Of a stretch of 57,802 nt of DNA, positions 9,940-16,344 are shown one piece after another; position 1 is the stretch's first letter; each line of letters starts with the position of its first letter. The notes below the pieces were generated by a model. That model saw only the letters and a program-made list of their open reading frames with translations, had not been told where the DNA came from and made no database searches. Origin of the DNA: Candidatus Saccharimonadota bacterium (lineage in GTDB: Bacteria > Patescibacteriota > Saccharimonadia > Saccharimonadales > Saccharimonadaceae). The position numbers were made by a program, and so were the translations under genes. Location of the stretch: positions 1 to 57,802 of the forward strand of contig JAFWHA010000005.1 in NCBI GenBank assembly GCA_017512175.1, read 5' to 3'.

Positions 9940-10561
9940 GACAAGTTGTACCAGCCACTCGATGATATGCCATCGGTATAACAACTGGTGTTTTCACAAG
10001 ACTGCGAAACTTGTGAAATTTTACTACTGATTATTTATTCTCCCAAAGATAAGTTTTGTTGTTCCCCGCCTTAAAGTGTTACCTTAAGTTAGGTATATTG
10101 CTTTCATCCCGAAAGCTTCGTTCCCCCGAATTTTGACCCTTTTACAAGGGCCAAAGAGTGGAAGTTATCCGGCACCTTAAAAACACTATCGGCCGCAACT
10201 TTTAATCCACTCTCTAGCTTTTTGACCGCCTCGCTGACGCGAGACATTGTCCTTACCGAAAACTTGATCATTCTGCTATTCTAAGGTACTAATGGTCAAA
10301 GTTTCAGTGCGCTCTACGCTATTTCGCGGAGCTATAGGTAATTCCTATTTGGATTATCTCTTTGAGATTTTACCCCAACTGAATGATAATCCGATGTAAT
10401 TTATGGCTAGAAATTACCTATTCGCCCGCCAAATAAAAGCTTCGTTCTTTCCCTAGTTTTGGACGCTAAAGAAAGGTCTGAGCTGAGTCAGCTCATTTTA
10501 AGCTATTTGTACTTCATGTTTTCCTTTTTAATTTGCGATTTTTGTTTTGGTCTTTCGACTT
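9940..10561 (-). ncRNA. Large structured non-coding RNA, unknown class
   Basis: No reading frame of note is present, but the minus strand is full of paired segments. 10412-10421 pairs with 10334-10343 (10 bp), enclosing 10385-10392 with 10351-10358 (8 bp). 10206-10213 pairs with 10155-10162 (8 bp). 10135-10152 forms a 7-bp hairpin with a GUAA loop, and CUCGC-GUCA-GCGAG and GCUUUC-GGGAU-GAAAGC are local hairpins. A possible pseudoknot joins 10182-10187 to 10075-10080. GNRA-type loops and A-rich linkers occur on the minus strand, which sets the direction. A TTGAAA-17-TATGCT promoter lies upstream. The 3' end is uncertain: hairpins at about 9996-10020 and 9945-9985 lack a U tract. It does not match tmRNA, RNase P, SRP or rRNA, and I see no intron core. 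Confidence 0.6.
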
Positions 10562-10567
10562 GTTCTT

Positions 10568-10596
10568 AGCATAGCACAAGCTTTTTAATATTTCAA
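10568..10596 (-). promoter_or_regulatory. Sigma-70 promoter of the large RNA
   Basis: TTGAAA (10591-10596) and TATGCT (10568-10573) with a 17-bp spacer on the minus strand. Predicted start near 10561, just before a small GUC-GAAA-GAC hairpin. Confidence 0.7.
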
Positions 10597-10616
10597 GGGT
10601 TTTGAGCAACTTTTTT

Positions 10617-10701
10617 ATTGTATTTTTTACAACATTCACTATTTTTATGCATTTTTACCCCTGTTTTTGTGCCATTTATTTGGTGTTGTATTTTTCACAA
10701 C
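10617..10701. promoter_or_regulatory. Cluster of repeated palindromic and TTACCCCTGT motifs
   Basis: Upstream of the large-RNA promoter lie two copies of a palindrome-like site (10617-10635 and 10685-10701, form GTTGTA-TTTTT-ACAAC) with a TTACCCCTGT element between them (10655-10664). The palindrome recurs perfectly at 53737-53757 and in part at 11775-11788. The decamer recurs at 5881-5890 and 53664-53673. They may be operators of one regulator; the protein is unknown. Confidence 0.35.
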
Positions 10702-10715
10702 GTTTGCACTATTTT

Positions 10716-10856
10716 CTAATGTTTTTCTTGAATAAATTGTTTAATTTTTAACTTTTTTGTTTCCGTATTTTCCAGGATCGAATGTAGCTTAGTTTTTGAA
10801 AATTCATGATTCTTGATTCTTCTAAAATAATCGCAGGCGGACATGGAGGCGGACAT
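10716..10856 (-). CDS. Possible 46-residue small protein
   Basis: A minus-strand frame starts MSASMSACDYF and continues as a basic, helix-prone peptide rich in Lys, Ile and His. The first residues come from two copies of a 12-bp direct repeat. No clear Shine-Dalgarno or promoter is seen, and it may be chance or a gene remnant. It lies upstream of the large RNA on the same strand. Function unknown. Confidence 0.2.
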   Translation of the reverse strand: MSASMSACDYFRRIKNHEFSKTKLHSILENTETKKLKIKQFIQEKH

Positions 10857-10880
10857 GGCACTGTAAACCTAATTGCCTAG
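10806..10880 (+). CDS. Possible 24-residue Gly/His-rich peptide
   Basis: The plus-strand frame ATG 10806 to TAG 10880 encodes MILDSSKIIA then a GGHGGGHG core and a short hydrophobic tail. The Gly/His core comes from a perfect tandem 12-bp repeat (10835-10846, 10847-10858), GC-rich within AT-rich DNA. The stop codon lies in a predicted hairpin (about 10866-10920). No Shine-Dalgarno is present and no good promoter was found, so translation is speculative. Confidence 0.15.
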   Translation: MILDSSKIIAGGHGGGHGTVNLIA

Positions 10881-11104
10881 TTCTCTGCTGCTTTATAGTT
10901 TGAACTTAGGCTAGGTTGCGACTTTTTAATTTTGACTTTGACACTAAATTCAGCTCGGATCATGCAACAAAACACATTTTTAGTTAGCTAGTTGAGCCAT
11001 TTAACGTTTCTGGCTAAAAGCATGTCACTTAAGACTTAGGAAAGCAGTTATTTTGCCTTGTGGAAAACTTTGCAAAAATTGTAAATTTTTTATGCAAAAA
11101 GTTA

Positions 11105-11133
11105 TTGACATAAGCATTTTTTCGCGATATTAT
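11105..11133 (+). promoter_or_regulatory. Sigma-70 promoter of a small RNA
   Basis: A consensus TTGACA (11105-11110), 17 bp, then TATTAT (11128-11133). Transcription should start near 11140. No gene follows on this strand before the terminator at 11211-11246. Confidence 0.75.
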
Positions 11134-11139
11134 AGAGAT

Positions 11140-11246
11140 AGCTTTTGAATAAAAAAATTATTCAAAGCCAAAAACAAACAATCATAGCCAAAAAACTCCA
11201 CACTCTACGTAAAAGTCCGGTATCCTCGCAGTTCCGGACTTTTTCT
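11140..11246 (+). ncRNA. Predicted small RNA of about 105 nt
   Basis: It is bounded by a consensus promoter and a strong intrinsic terminator. A 5' hairpin pairs 11141-11152 with 11158-11168 around an A-rich loop. An unpaired linker rich in C and A follows (about 11169-11210), suited to base-pairing with targets. The terminator stem is 11211-11220 with 11234-11243, followed by a T run. No open reading frame is present. It converges on the tmRNA gene. I recognise no family; a trans-acting regulatory RNA is the simplest reading. Confidence 0.55.
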
Positions 11247-11261
11247 TATGTGTGCATGCGT

Positions 11262-11286
11262 AAAAAAGCGCCCTAATTGGGCGTTT
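11262..11286 (-). terminator. Intrinsic terminator of tmRNA
   Basis: On the minus strand AACGCCC-aatta-GGGCGC is followed by six Ts, about 35 nt beyond the tmRNA 3' end. Confidence 0.8.
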
Positions 11287-11319
11287 TAGCGTGTTTTAAG
11301 GGCATATTTTAAGAATATT

Positions 11320-11678
11320 TGGTGGAGCTGCCGGATACTGCCTCCGGGTCCGAATTATCTCCTGGATACCATTCTACGCACATAGTCTATCTGTTTATCT
11401 TGGCATATCCTAGTAGTACAGATAGGCAAAGGCTACTTAGGTGCCATGACTAGATTTCGACTCCCTGTTAGTCAGACAAGGAATCTATTCCCATAAGTTA
11501 TGATAACTTTACCTCTTATGGAAACTCAGAGGTGAAAGCCAGCCTAAGTTAAACTAGGCAAAAGCAGGCATGTAAGCTACATGCTTGCTGGAAGATTTTT
11601 CTTCACTTATTCAATACTTACGGTATCAATCGATGCGCTTGGTATCTGTTAATAATCCGTCTAAGCTTTGTCAGCCCC
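11320..11678 (-). ncRNA. ssrA: Transfer-messenger RNA
   Basis: tmRNA rescues stalled ribosomes by adding a degradation tag. The 5' end GGGGCUG (11678-11672) pairs with CAGCUCC at the 3' end, followed by an encoded ACCA (3' end at 11320). The tag frame ends at UAG 11554-11556 inside a hairpin and reads EEKSSSKHVAYMPAFA, with the usual small hydrophobic tail; the exact resume codon (near 11604) is inferred. Length is 359 nt. The T-stem CCGGA/UCCGG is intact, but its 7-nt loop (11336-11342) reads GGCAGUA where UUCRANY is expected. A TTGCCA-17-TATAAT promoter precedes it. Confidence 0.93.
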
Positions 11679-11688
11679 AACTATAACC

Positions 11689-11717
11689 ATTATAACAAAC
11701 TTGCTCTCTCTTGGCAA
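11689..11717 (-). promoter_or_regulatory. Promoter of ssrA
   Basis: TTGCCA (11712-11717), 17 bp, TATAAT (11689-11694) on the minus strand. The mature 5' end is about 11 nt downstream. Confidence 0.8.
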
Positions 11718-11852
11718 CCCCTATACTTTCTGTGCCTTGCAGTATCCAGAAATTGCTTATTTTTATCTTTTTATGTATTTTTTACAACGATACATTTAAA
11801 AAATATCGGGCTTGTGCTTGCGTAGGTTTTTGCCTTTTGTTAATCTAGCGGC

Positions 11853-13367
11853 ATGACTCCAAAAACTATATCTTTCATGCCGCTTGGATTTTCGGCTGAA
11901 CGCATTGAAATAGAAGGCTCCACCATGAGTGGTTTGCCAAATTTTAATATTGTAGGCATGGGGGCCCGCACCGTGTCTGAATCGAGAGATCGAGTGCGAG
12001 CTGCGATAAAAAATTCTGGCTTCTTATTCCCTGATCAAAAGATGACCCTTAATTTGGCGCCAGCAGACTTAGAAAAGGATGGGACATTTCTAGATTTGCC
12101 TATTGCAATTAATATCTTGATTTTATCAGGACAACTTGTGGAATCTGATATTAAAGGAGCGTCTTTCGTGGGTGAGCTCTCTCTTAATGGTGATCTTCGG
12201 CCAGTGCGTGGCATCATTAATGTAATAGAAGCGGCAAAGAGACAAGGCATATCTACTCTATACCTACCGTATAAAAATTTTGTGCAAGGGCAGGCTGTAT
12301 CTGGAATAACTCTAGTTCCAGTACACACTTTGCGAGAACTCTATTTGCACCTTATAGGTGAAAAAACTATCACGGCAAAAAAGCTCAAAATTAAAACTCC
12401 CTCTACTCATCAGAGTGAAGTTGCACCATCTTTAAGCCAGATTCATGGTCAAACACTCGCTAAACGTGCCTTAGCCATAGCGATTGCCGGACATCACAAC
12501 ATTCTTCTCTCTGGTCCGCCAGGTACTGGCAAGACTATGCTCGCTCGCGCCGGTCTTGGCTTACTTCCAGAGCTAACTGCAGAAGAAAGTATATCTGTCA
12601 CCAAACTATACTCTATCGCAGGATATACTGATAGTATCATTAGCCAGAGACCGTTTCGACATCCACATCATACTAGCAGTCTTACTTCTCTAATCGGAGG
12701 TGGATCAAAGGCCATACCAGGAGAAATTTCACTTGCGCACCTTGGTGTATTATTTCTAGATGAGCTACCCGAATACCCTAGAAGTCATCTCGAGGCTTTA
12801 AGGCAACCCCTAGAGGACCGTACGATTACGATTTCTAGAGCTAAGTATAAAACTTCTTATCCTGCTGATTTTATGTTGATTGCGACAATGAATCCTTGCC
12901 CTTGTGGGCACCTCGGAGATCCAGTGCACGTTTGCACTTGTAGTGAAGTCCAGATTAGGAACTACCAGAAAAAGCTTTCTGGGCCATTACTAGACCGCAT
13001 CGATCTGTTTACTGAGGTCAAACGTCCGAAAATTTCCGAGCTTCTGCCTAGCGTAGAGAGACAAAACGTTTCAGAGGATAGTGTTGTAAAAAATACCATA
13101 ACAGAGGCTATTAGGCTTCAGCAAGAGCGCTACCAAGATTGCACGTCTTGCAACGCATCTGTTAGTTCAGCTCAGATTGAAGAAAAATCAGCCCTCTCGC
13201 TAGCCGCTAAAAATTTACTCAATTCTGCAGCTAGCAAACTTAGTCTTTCCGCTAGAAGTTATTTTAAGGTTATTAGGGTGGCGCGGACGATTGCAGACTT
13301 GGCGCTTTCTTCAGAGATTAAAAGTGAGCACATTGCGGAAGCGTTGACCTTCCGGTTGAGAATCTAG
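11853..13367 (+). CDS. comM: YifB/ComM family Mg-chelatase-like AAA+ ATPase
   Basis: 504 residues, normal length. The N-terminal Lon-protease-like domain (1-165) leads to a AAA+ ATPase with Walker A GPPGTGKT at 221-228 and Walker B LGVLFLDELPEY near 295. A Cys cluster (MNPCPCGHLGD...CTCS) and LSGPLLDRIDL follow, as in ComM. ComM is a helicase that promotes branch migration when transformed DNA is integrated. With the type IV pilus genes downstream, natural competence is plausible. There is no Shine-Dalgarno; TTGCGT-17-TAATCT ends 6 nt before the ATG, suggesting leaderless initiation. Confidence 0.92.
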   Translation: MTPKTISFMPLGFSAERIEIEGSTMSGLPNFNIVGMGARTVSESRDRVRAAIKNSGFLFPDQKMTLNLAPADLEKDGTFLDLPIAINILILSGQLVESDIKGASFVGELSLNGDLRPVRGIINVIEAAKRQGISTLYLPYKNFVQGQAVSGITLVPVHTLRELYLHLIGEKTITAKKLKIKTPSTHQSEVAPSLSQIHGQTLAKRALAIAIAGHHNILLSGPPGTGKTMLARAGLGLLPELTAEESISVTKLYSIAGYTDSIISQRPFRHPHHTSSLTSLIGGGSKAIPGEISLAHLGVLFLDELPEYPRSHLEALRQPLEDRTITISRAKYKTSYPADFMLIATMNPCPCGHLGDPVHVCTCSEVQIRNYQKKLSGPLLDRIDLFTEVKRPKISELLPSVERQNVSEDSVVKNTITEAIRLQQERYQDCTSCNASVSSAQIEEKSALSLAAKNLLNSAASKLSLSARSYFKVIRVARTIADLALSSEIKSEHIAEALTFRLRI

Positions 13368-13455
13368 CTAGAAACAGTTCACATAATTAAGTTGAAAATC
13401 TAGCTGGAAATAGTCCACGCAATTCGATTAAGAATCTAGCTGGAAAACCCTTGTA
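13357..13455 (+). repeat. Degenerate tandem repeat, unit about 36 bp
   Basis: Three imperfect copies start GAATCTAGCTGGAAA (about 13358, 13395 and 13432). The first copy contains the comM stop codon; the third runs into the infC promoter. The first two share a CAGTTCAC/TAGTCCAC block. The function is unknown and expansion by slippage is likely. Confidence 0.6.
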
Positions 13456-13479
13456 ATCTTGCTTAAACTTTGGTATAAT
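13451..13479 (+). promoter_or_regulatory. Promoter of the infC operon
   Basis: TTGTAA (13451-13456), 17 bp, TATAAT (13474-13479) with an extended TGG. The predicted start is near 13486, about 26 nt before the AUA codon. Confidence 0.75.
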
Positions 13480-13511
13480 AGAACAGATTAAGGTTAAGAG
13501 AAAGGATCCCC

Positions 13512-14033
13512 ATAGCAAACAATAATTTACGTACTCGCATTAACGGCGAAATTCGCCACGCAAAAGTTCGTGTAATTGGAGCAAACGGGGAGCAACTTGG
13601 CATCATGAGTAGCCGAGAAGCTCAGGTCCTAGCTCGGGATCAAGGTGTAGATCTAGTCGAGATTGCACCGAATGCTGATCCACCTGTTGTCAAAACTATC
13701 GACTGGGGCAAATATCAGTACCAGAAGATGAAAGAACAGGCCAAAAATCGTAAGAAAGCTCGAGAAAAACAATCTGAGCTGAAGACGATGAAAATTGGTC
13801 TCAAGATATCAGATAACGACCTTAACATTAAAATCCGTAAGATAAAAGGTTTTCTTGATGACGGTGATAGAGTCAAGATTATGATTATCTTTCGTGGGCG
13901 TGAAATGGCTCACAAAGAAATCGGTCAAGAGCTCCTAGATAGAGTTCTGGCTGAGATTGGCGATCTTGCCGTATCTGATAGTAAACCGCAGTTCTCCGGA
14001 CGTAATCTGTCAATCGGGATTCGGAAGAAGTAA
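13512..14033 (+). CDS. infC: Translation initiation factor IF-3, AUA start
   Basis: IF-3 prevents 50S joining and proofreads start codons. The conserved N-terminal domain (RTRINGEIRHAKVRVIGANGEQLGIMS) begins well before the first ATG at 13605, so the real start must be upstream and non-standard. An AUA at 13512-13514 lies 5 nt after AAAGGA, and an in-frame TAG at 13479-13481 limits any extension. This gives 173 residues, the usual IF-3 length, with the linker helix rich in Lys and the C-terminal domain (FRGREMAHKEIG). Rare start codons on infC are known to allow autoregulation by IF-3 itself. It is followed by rpmI and rplT, the classic order. Confidence 0.9.
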   Translation: MANNNLRTRINGEIRHAKVRVIGANGEQLGIMSSREAQVLARDQGVDLVEIAPNADPPVVKTIDWGKYQYQKMKEQAKNRKKAREKQSELKTMKIGLKISDNDLNIKIRKIKGFLDDGDRVKIMIIFRGREMAHKEIGQELLDRVLAEIGDLAVSDSKPQFSGRNLSIGIRKK

Positions 14034-14098
14034 CTTTAGACTTCCACGGTCCTAGAACAGCGCACTTTTATTAATATTAACTAACTAAAGGAGCTAAA

Positions 14099-14293
14099 AT
14101 GCCAAAGCTAAAAACGCATAAAGGTACCGCTAAGCGTATCAAAATTACTGGTTCTGGTAAGCTAGTCAGAGAACGCGCCTATAAGAACCATATCCTAGCT
14201 AAAAAGTCGAAGGCTAGAAAACGCAATATGAAAACTGCCGCTACTATAAACGGCAAGATTGCTAAAAATATTAAGACTGCACTAGGAGTATAA
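14099..14293 (+). CDS. rpmI: 50S ribosomal protein L35
   Basis: 64 residues, basic, beginning [21 protein letters not shown], the L35 signature. It lies between infC and rplT, the conserved IF3-L35-L20 order, with AAAGGAG before the ATG. L35 sits on the large subunit and assembles late. Confidence 0.97.
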   Translation: MPKLKTHKGTAKRIKITGSGKLVRERAYKNHILAKKSKARKRNMKTAATINGKIAKNIKTALGV

Positions 14294-14295
14294 TC

Positions 14296-14643
14296 ATGAG
14301 AGTAAAAAGAGGCGTACCTGCACACGCAAAGCATAAGAAAATTTTGAATAAAGCTAAAGGGATGCAACACTATCGTACCCGTAGCTATCGCATGGCTAAA
14401 CAGGGTGTGATAAAATCTCTTCGCTATAGCTATCGTGATCGTAGAAATAAGAAACGCGATCTTCGTTCCCTTTGGATTACCCGCATCAATAATGCAGCTC
14501 GCGAATTAGGAATTTCTTATTCGCAGCTTATTGCTGGGATGAAAGCTAAGAATATCAATATCGATCGCAAGATTCTGTCAGACCTTGCTGTAAGTCAGCC
14601 AGAGGCTTTCAAGGCAATCGTAAATAGTGTGAAGGAGAAATAA
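14296..14643 (+). CDS. rplT: 50S ribosomal protein L20
   Basis: 115 residues with the L20 pattern: MRVKRGVPAHAKHKKILNKA, then a long basic helix (YRDRRNKKRDLRSLWITRINNAAR) and a globular C-terminal part. L20 binds 23S rRNA early in assembly. It starts 2 nt after rpmI and is 1 nt from rpmB, so translation is probably coupled. Confidence 0.97.
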   Translation: MRVKRGVPAHAKHKKILNKAKGMQHYRTRSYRMAKQGVIKSLRYSYRDRRNKKRDLRSLWITRINNAARELGISYSQLIAGMKAKNINIDRKILSDLAVSQPEAFKAIVNSVKEK

Positions 14644-14644
14644 G

Positions 14645-14836
14645 ATGGCGGTTTGTGAAATTTCCGGAAAAGGTAAAATGTATGGCCATAACGTTTCTTT
14701 CTCTCAGAGGAAGACTCGTAAGGTGTTCAAGCCAAACGTCCAGAAAAGGACTTTGGTCGTTGATGGTAAAAAAGTAAAAGTTAATGTAGCTACTTCTACC
14801 TTGAGAACTCTCAAGAAGAAAGGTTTAGTTAAATAA
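14645..14836 (+). CDS. rpmB: 50S ribosomal protein L28
   Basis: 63 residues, starting MAVCEISGKGKMYGHNVSFSQ, typical L28, with the VxVxTSTLRTLKKKGL ending. It has GGAG before the ATG and ends the ribosomal cluster. Joining rpmB to infC-rpmI-rplT is not the common arrangement in Firmicutes or Proteobacteria. One Cys (residue 4) is present without a full zinc ribbon. Confidence 0.95.
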   Translation: MAVCEISGKGKMYGHNVSFSQRKTRKVFKPNVQKRTLVVDGKKVKVNVATSTLRTLKKKGLVK

Positions 14837-14878
14837 ACCCCTAGTAGCACTGCAAGATATCCGAGAGATATTTTGTGC

Positions 14879-14884
14879 TATAAT
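14879..14884 (+). promoter_or_regulatory. Extended -10 promoter of rnpB
   Basis: TGC-TATAAT with the -10 hexamer at 14879-14884, 5-7 nt before the RNase P RNA. No clear -35 box is seen. Confidence 0.6.
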
Positions 14885-14888
14885 GGTA

Positions 14889-15221
14889 GTAGGCTTAAGA
14901 AGGTAACCGCTGGATTATATCCAGAGGAAAGTCCGGGCAGCACAGGATATGGTAGTCGCTAACAGCGACCGCACGTAAGTGTAGGGAAAGTACCACAGAA
15001 ACTAGACTACCCTTTTAGGGCAAAGGTGAAAAGAGTGAGGTAAGAGCTCACAGTGATGTATAGTGATATACATCAGAGGCAAACCCTATCAGCTGCAAGG
15101 AGTACTATTCACTTCTATTCGAAGATGTACGCTTACCGCTTGAACATTGGAGCAATTCAATGTCTAGATAGATGGTTACCCCATGTTAGCATGGACAAAA
15201 CCCGGCTTATCTTAAGCCTAC
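14889..15221 (+). ncRNA. rnpB: RNase P RNA (bacterial type)
   Basis: The catalytic RNA that trims tRNA 5' leaders. The ends pair: GUAGGCUUAAG (14889-14899) with CUUAAGCCUAC (15211-15221). The conserved core GAGGAAAGUCCGGGC follows helix P3, CACAGAAA and the AAACCC region are present, and the 3' core has GGUUACCCC...GACAAAACCCGGCUUA. The length of about 333 nt is normal to short. The gene has its own promoter and an intrinsic terminator. Confidence 0.95.
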
Positions 15222-15226
15222 TAGAG

Positions 15227-15258
15227 AAAAATAGTTTCGTGACTGCGAAACTATTTTT
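15227..15258. terminator. Bidirectional intrinsic terminator
   Basis: A 13-bp stem (AAAAATAGTTTCG with CGAAACTATTTTT) and a 6-nt loop. It has T runs in both directions, ending rnpB on the plus strand and the Nudix/RNase H gene on the minus strand. Confidence 0.85.
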
Positions 15259-15263
15259 AATGG

Positions 15264-16169
15264 TTAAAATGTTTCTTTAAGATTGTTAGATTTTCTAGAA
15301 AAATGTCCTATTAAAGCTCGGTTAGCTTCGGCATCAGCTTGTTGATTTTGTTCCCTCTTCACGTGAACAAAGGCAATCGCCTCGAATTGCGTTAACAAAT
15401 CCTGGATACTTTGATAAATTGGTAGAAGATCAATATTTTTAACAGGGTAGATTCCCTTCATCTGATTGATCATCATTAAGCTGTCGCCTACAAAACGCAC
15501 ACGCTTTAGACCTAGCTCAATTGCTTGTTCAATGCCTTCTTTCAATGCGTAATATTCTGCAACTCTAGAGGTGGCAAAACCGATAAACTCTCCCCCTCTC
15601 TTAATTTCTCGGCCATCTTCACCTACGATATAATAACCAACAGCAGCTGGACCAGGATTACCTTTGCTACCACCGTCAACGTAAATTGTTGCGCCATTTA
15701 CTGCGCTTCTATCGGACACCACAGATATGCTTGAAGCCATAGGTACGCGTGCATTTGGATCGGTAACCTTACTGCCGAGAACTTCCATCACTGAGATCGT
15801 GCTGTCACTCATCTTGACGGATGCCAGCTCTTCGTTCTTGAGATATTTATACGCACTATAGGTGTCCATCGGATTGAGTTTATCCGAGGAAAGCTTAATG
15901 CTGTAGACGATGAAAAGGTTGCCAAGCTGCGAGGAGCCTGCGATTCCCACAAAAGTTATTGCATCTAACAACTTAACTTCGGCAACATTCACTCCCAGAT
16001 ATTCATAGAAAGTACGGGCCATTGCTTCTTCTGGTTGTTCTCCGAATCTAATTTTACCAGTTGGAAGCTCCCAAGTTGGACCCTCTTCCGCTCTGCCTTT
16101 CGTCTTTTTGAGAAGCAAAATGCCGCTATCCGTTTTAACGATACCGACTACTCTAATTCTCTGTTTCAT
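15264..16169 (-). CDS. Nudix-like domain fused to RNase HI-like domain
   Basis: 301 residues from ATG 16169; a GTG at 16178 is the alternative, but AAGGGTGG spaces better with the ATG. The N-terminal half has a Nudix fold, but its box reads GKIRFGE...RTFYEYLGV: the Glu of RE and the second Glu of EE are replaced, so hydrolysis is doubtful. The C-terminal half is RNase HI-like with DGGSKGNPGP, AEYYALKEG, GDSLMMINQ and QQADAEAN, giving an intact DEDD metal site. The likely role is removal of RNA from hybrids, with the Nudix part as a sensor; that part is inference. A structured leader lies upstream. Confidence 0.85.
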   Translation of the reverse strand: MKQRIRVVGIVKTDSGILLLKKTKGRAEEGPTWELPTGKIRFGEQPEEAMARTFYEYLGVNVAEVKLLDAITFVGIAGSSQLGNLFIVYSIKLSSDKLNPMDTYSAYKYLKNEELASVKMSDSTISVMEVLGSKVTDPNARVPMASSISVVSDRSAVNGATIYVDGGSKGNPGPAAVGYYIVGEDGREIKRGGEFIGFATSRVAEYYALKEGIEQAIELGLKRVRFVGDSLMMINQMKGIYPVKNIDLLPIYQSIQDLLTQFEAIAFVHVKREQNQQADAEANRALIGHFSRKSNNLKETF

Positions 16170-16197
16170 CTCTGCCACCCTTCATACTGACTTCAAA

Positions 16198-16331
16198 GTA
16201 CCCCATTAACCGTCTTTTCCCCGTTATAAAAACAAGGTGGGTAAAATCTTATGCGTGTCTCCACGGAGACAGCGCCACGAAATCCCTTTATTACGATTAT
16301 TCAGGAAAATATCGTATGCTAATGGGGATAC
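16198..16331 (-). promoter_or_regulatory. Structured leader or small RNA before the Nudix/RNase H gene
   Basis: A transcript from TATAAT at 16336-16341 would start at the base of a helix that pairs the two ends of a 134-nt segment (16320-16331 with 16198-16208, 11 bp and one bulge). Inside are hairpins TACGAT/ATCGTA and GCG-TGTCTC-CGTG-GAGACA-CGC. It ends about 20 nt before the Shine-Dalgarno, the geometry of a riboswitch or a processed small RNA. I recognise no known class. Confidence 0.45.
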
Positions 16332-16335
16332 TTTT

Positions 16336-16344
16336 ATTATACCA
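16336..16344 (-). promoter_or_regulatory. Extended -10 promoter
   Basis: TGG-TATAAT on the minus strand with the hexamer at 16336-16341. The -35 region is weak. It serves the structured leader and the Nudix/RNase H gene. Confidence 0.55.

Noticed and set aside
9940-10561. Group I or II intron, or OMEGA-type guide RNA
   Set aside because: No domain V-like hairpin, no recognisable intron core, no flanking exons and no TnpB/IscB-like gene nearby.
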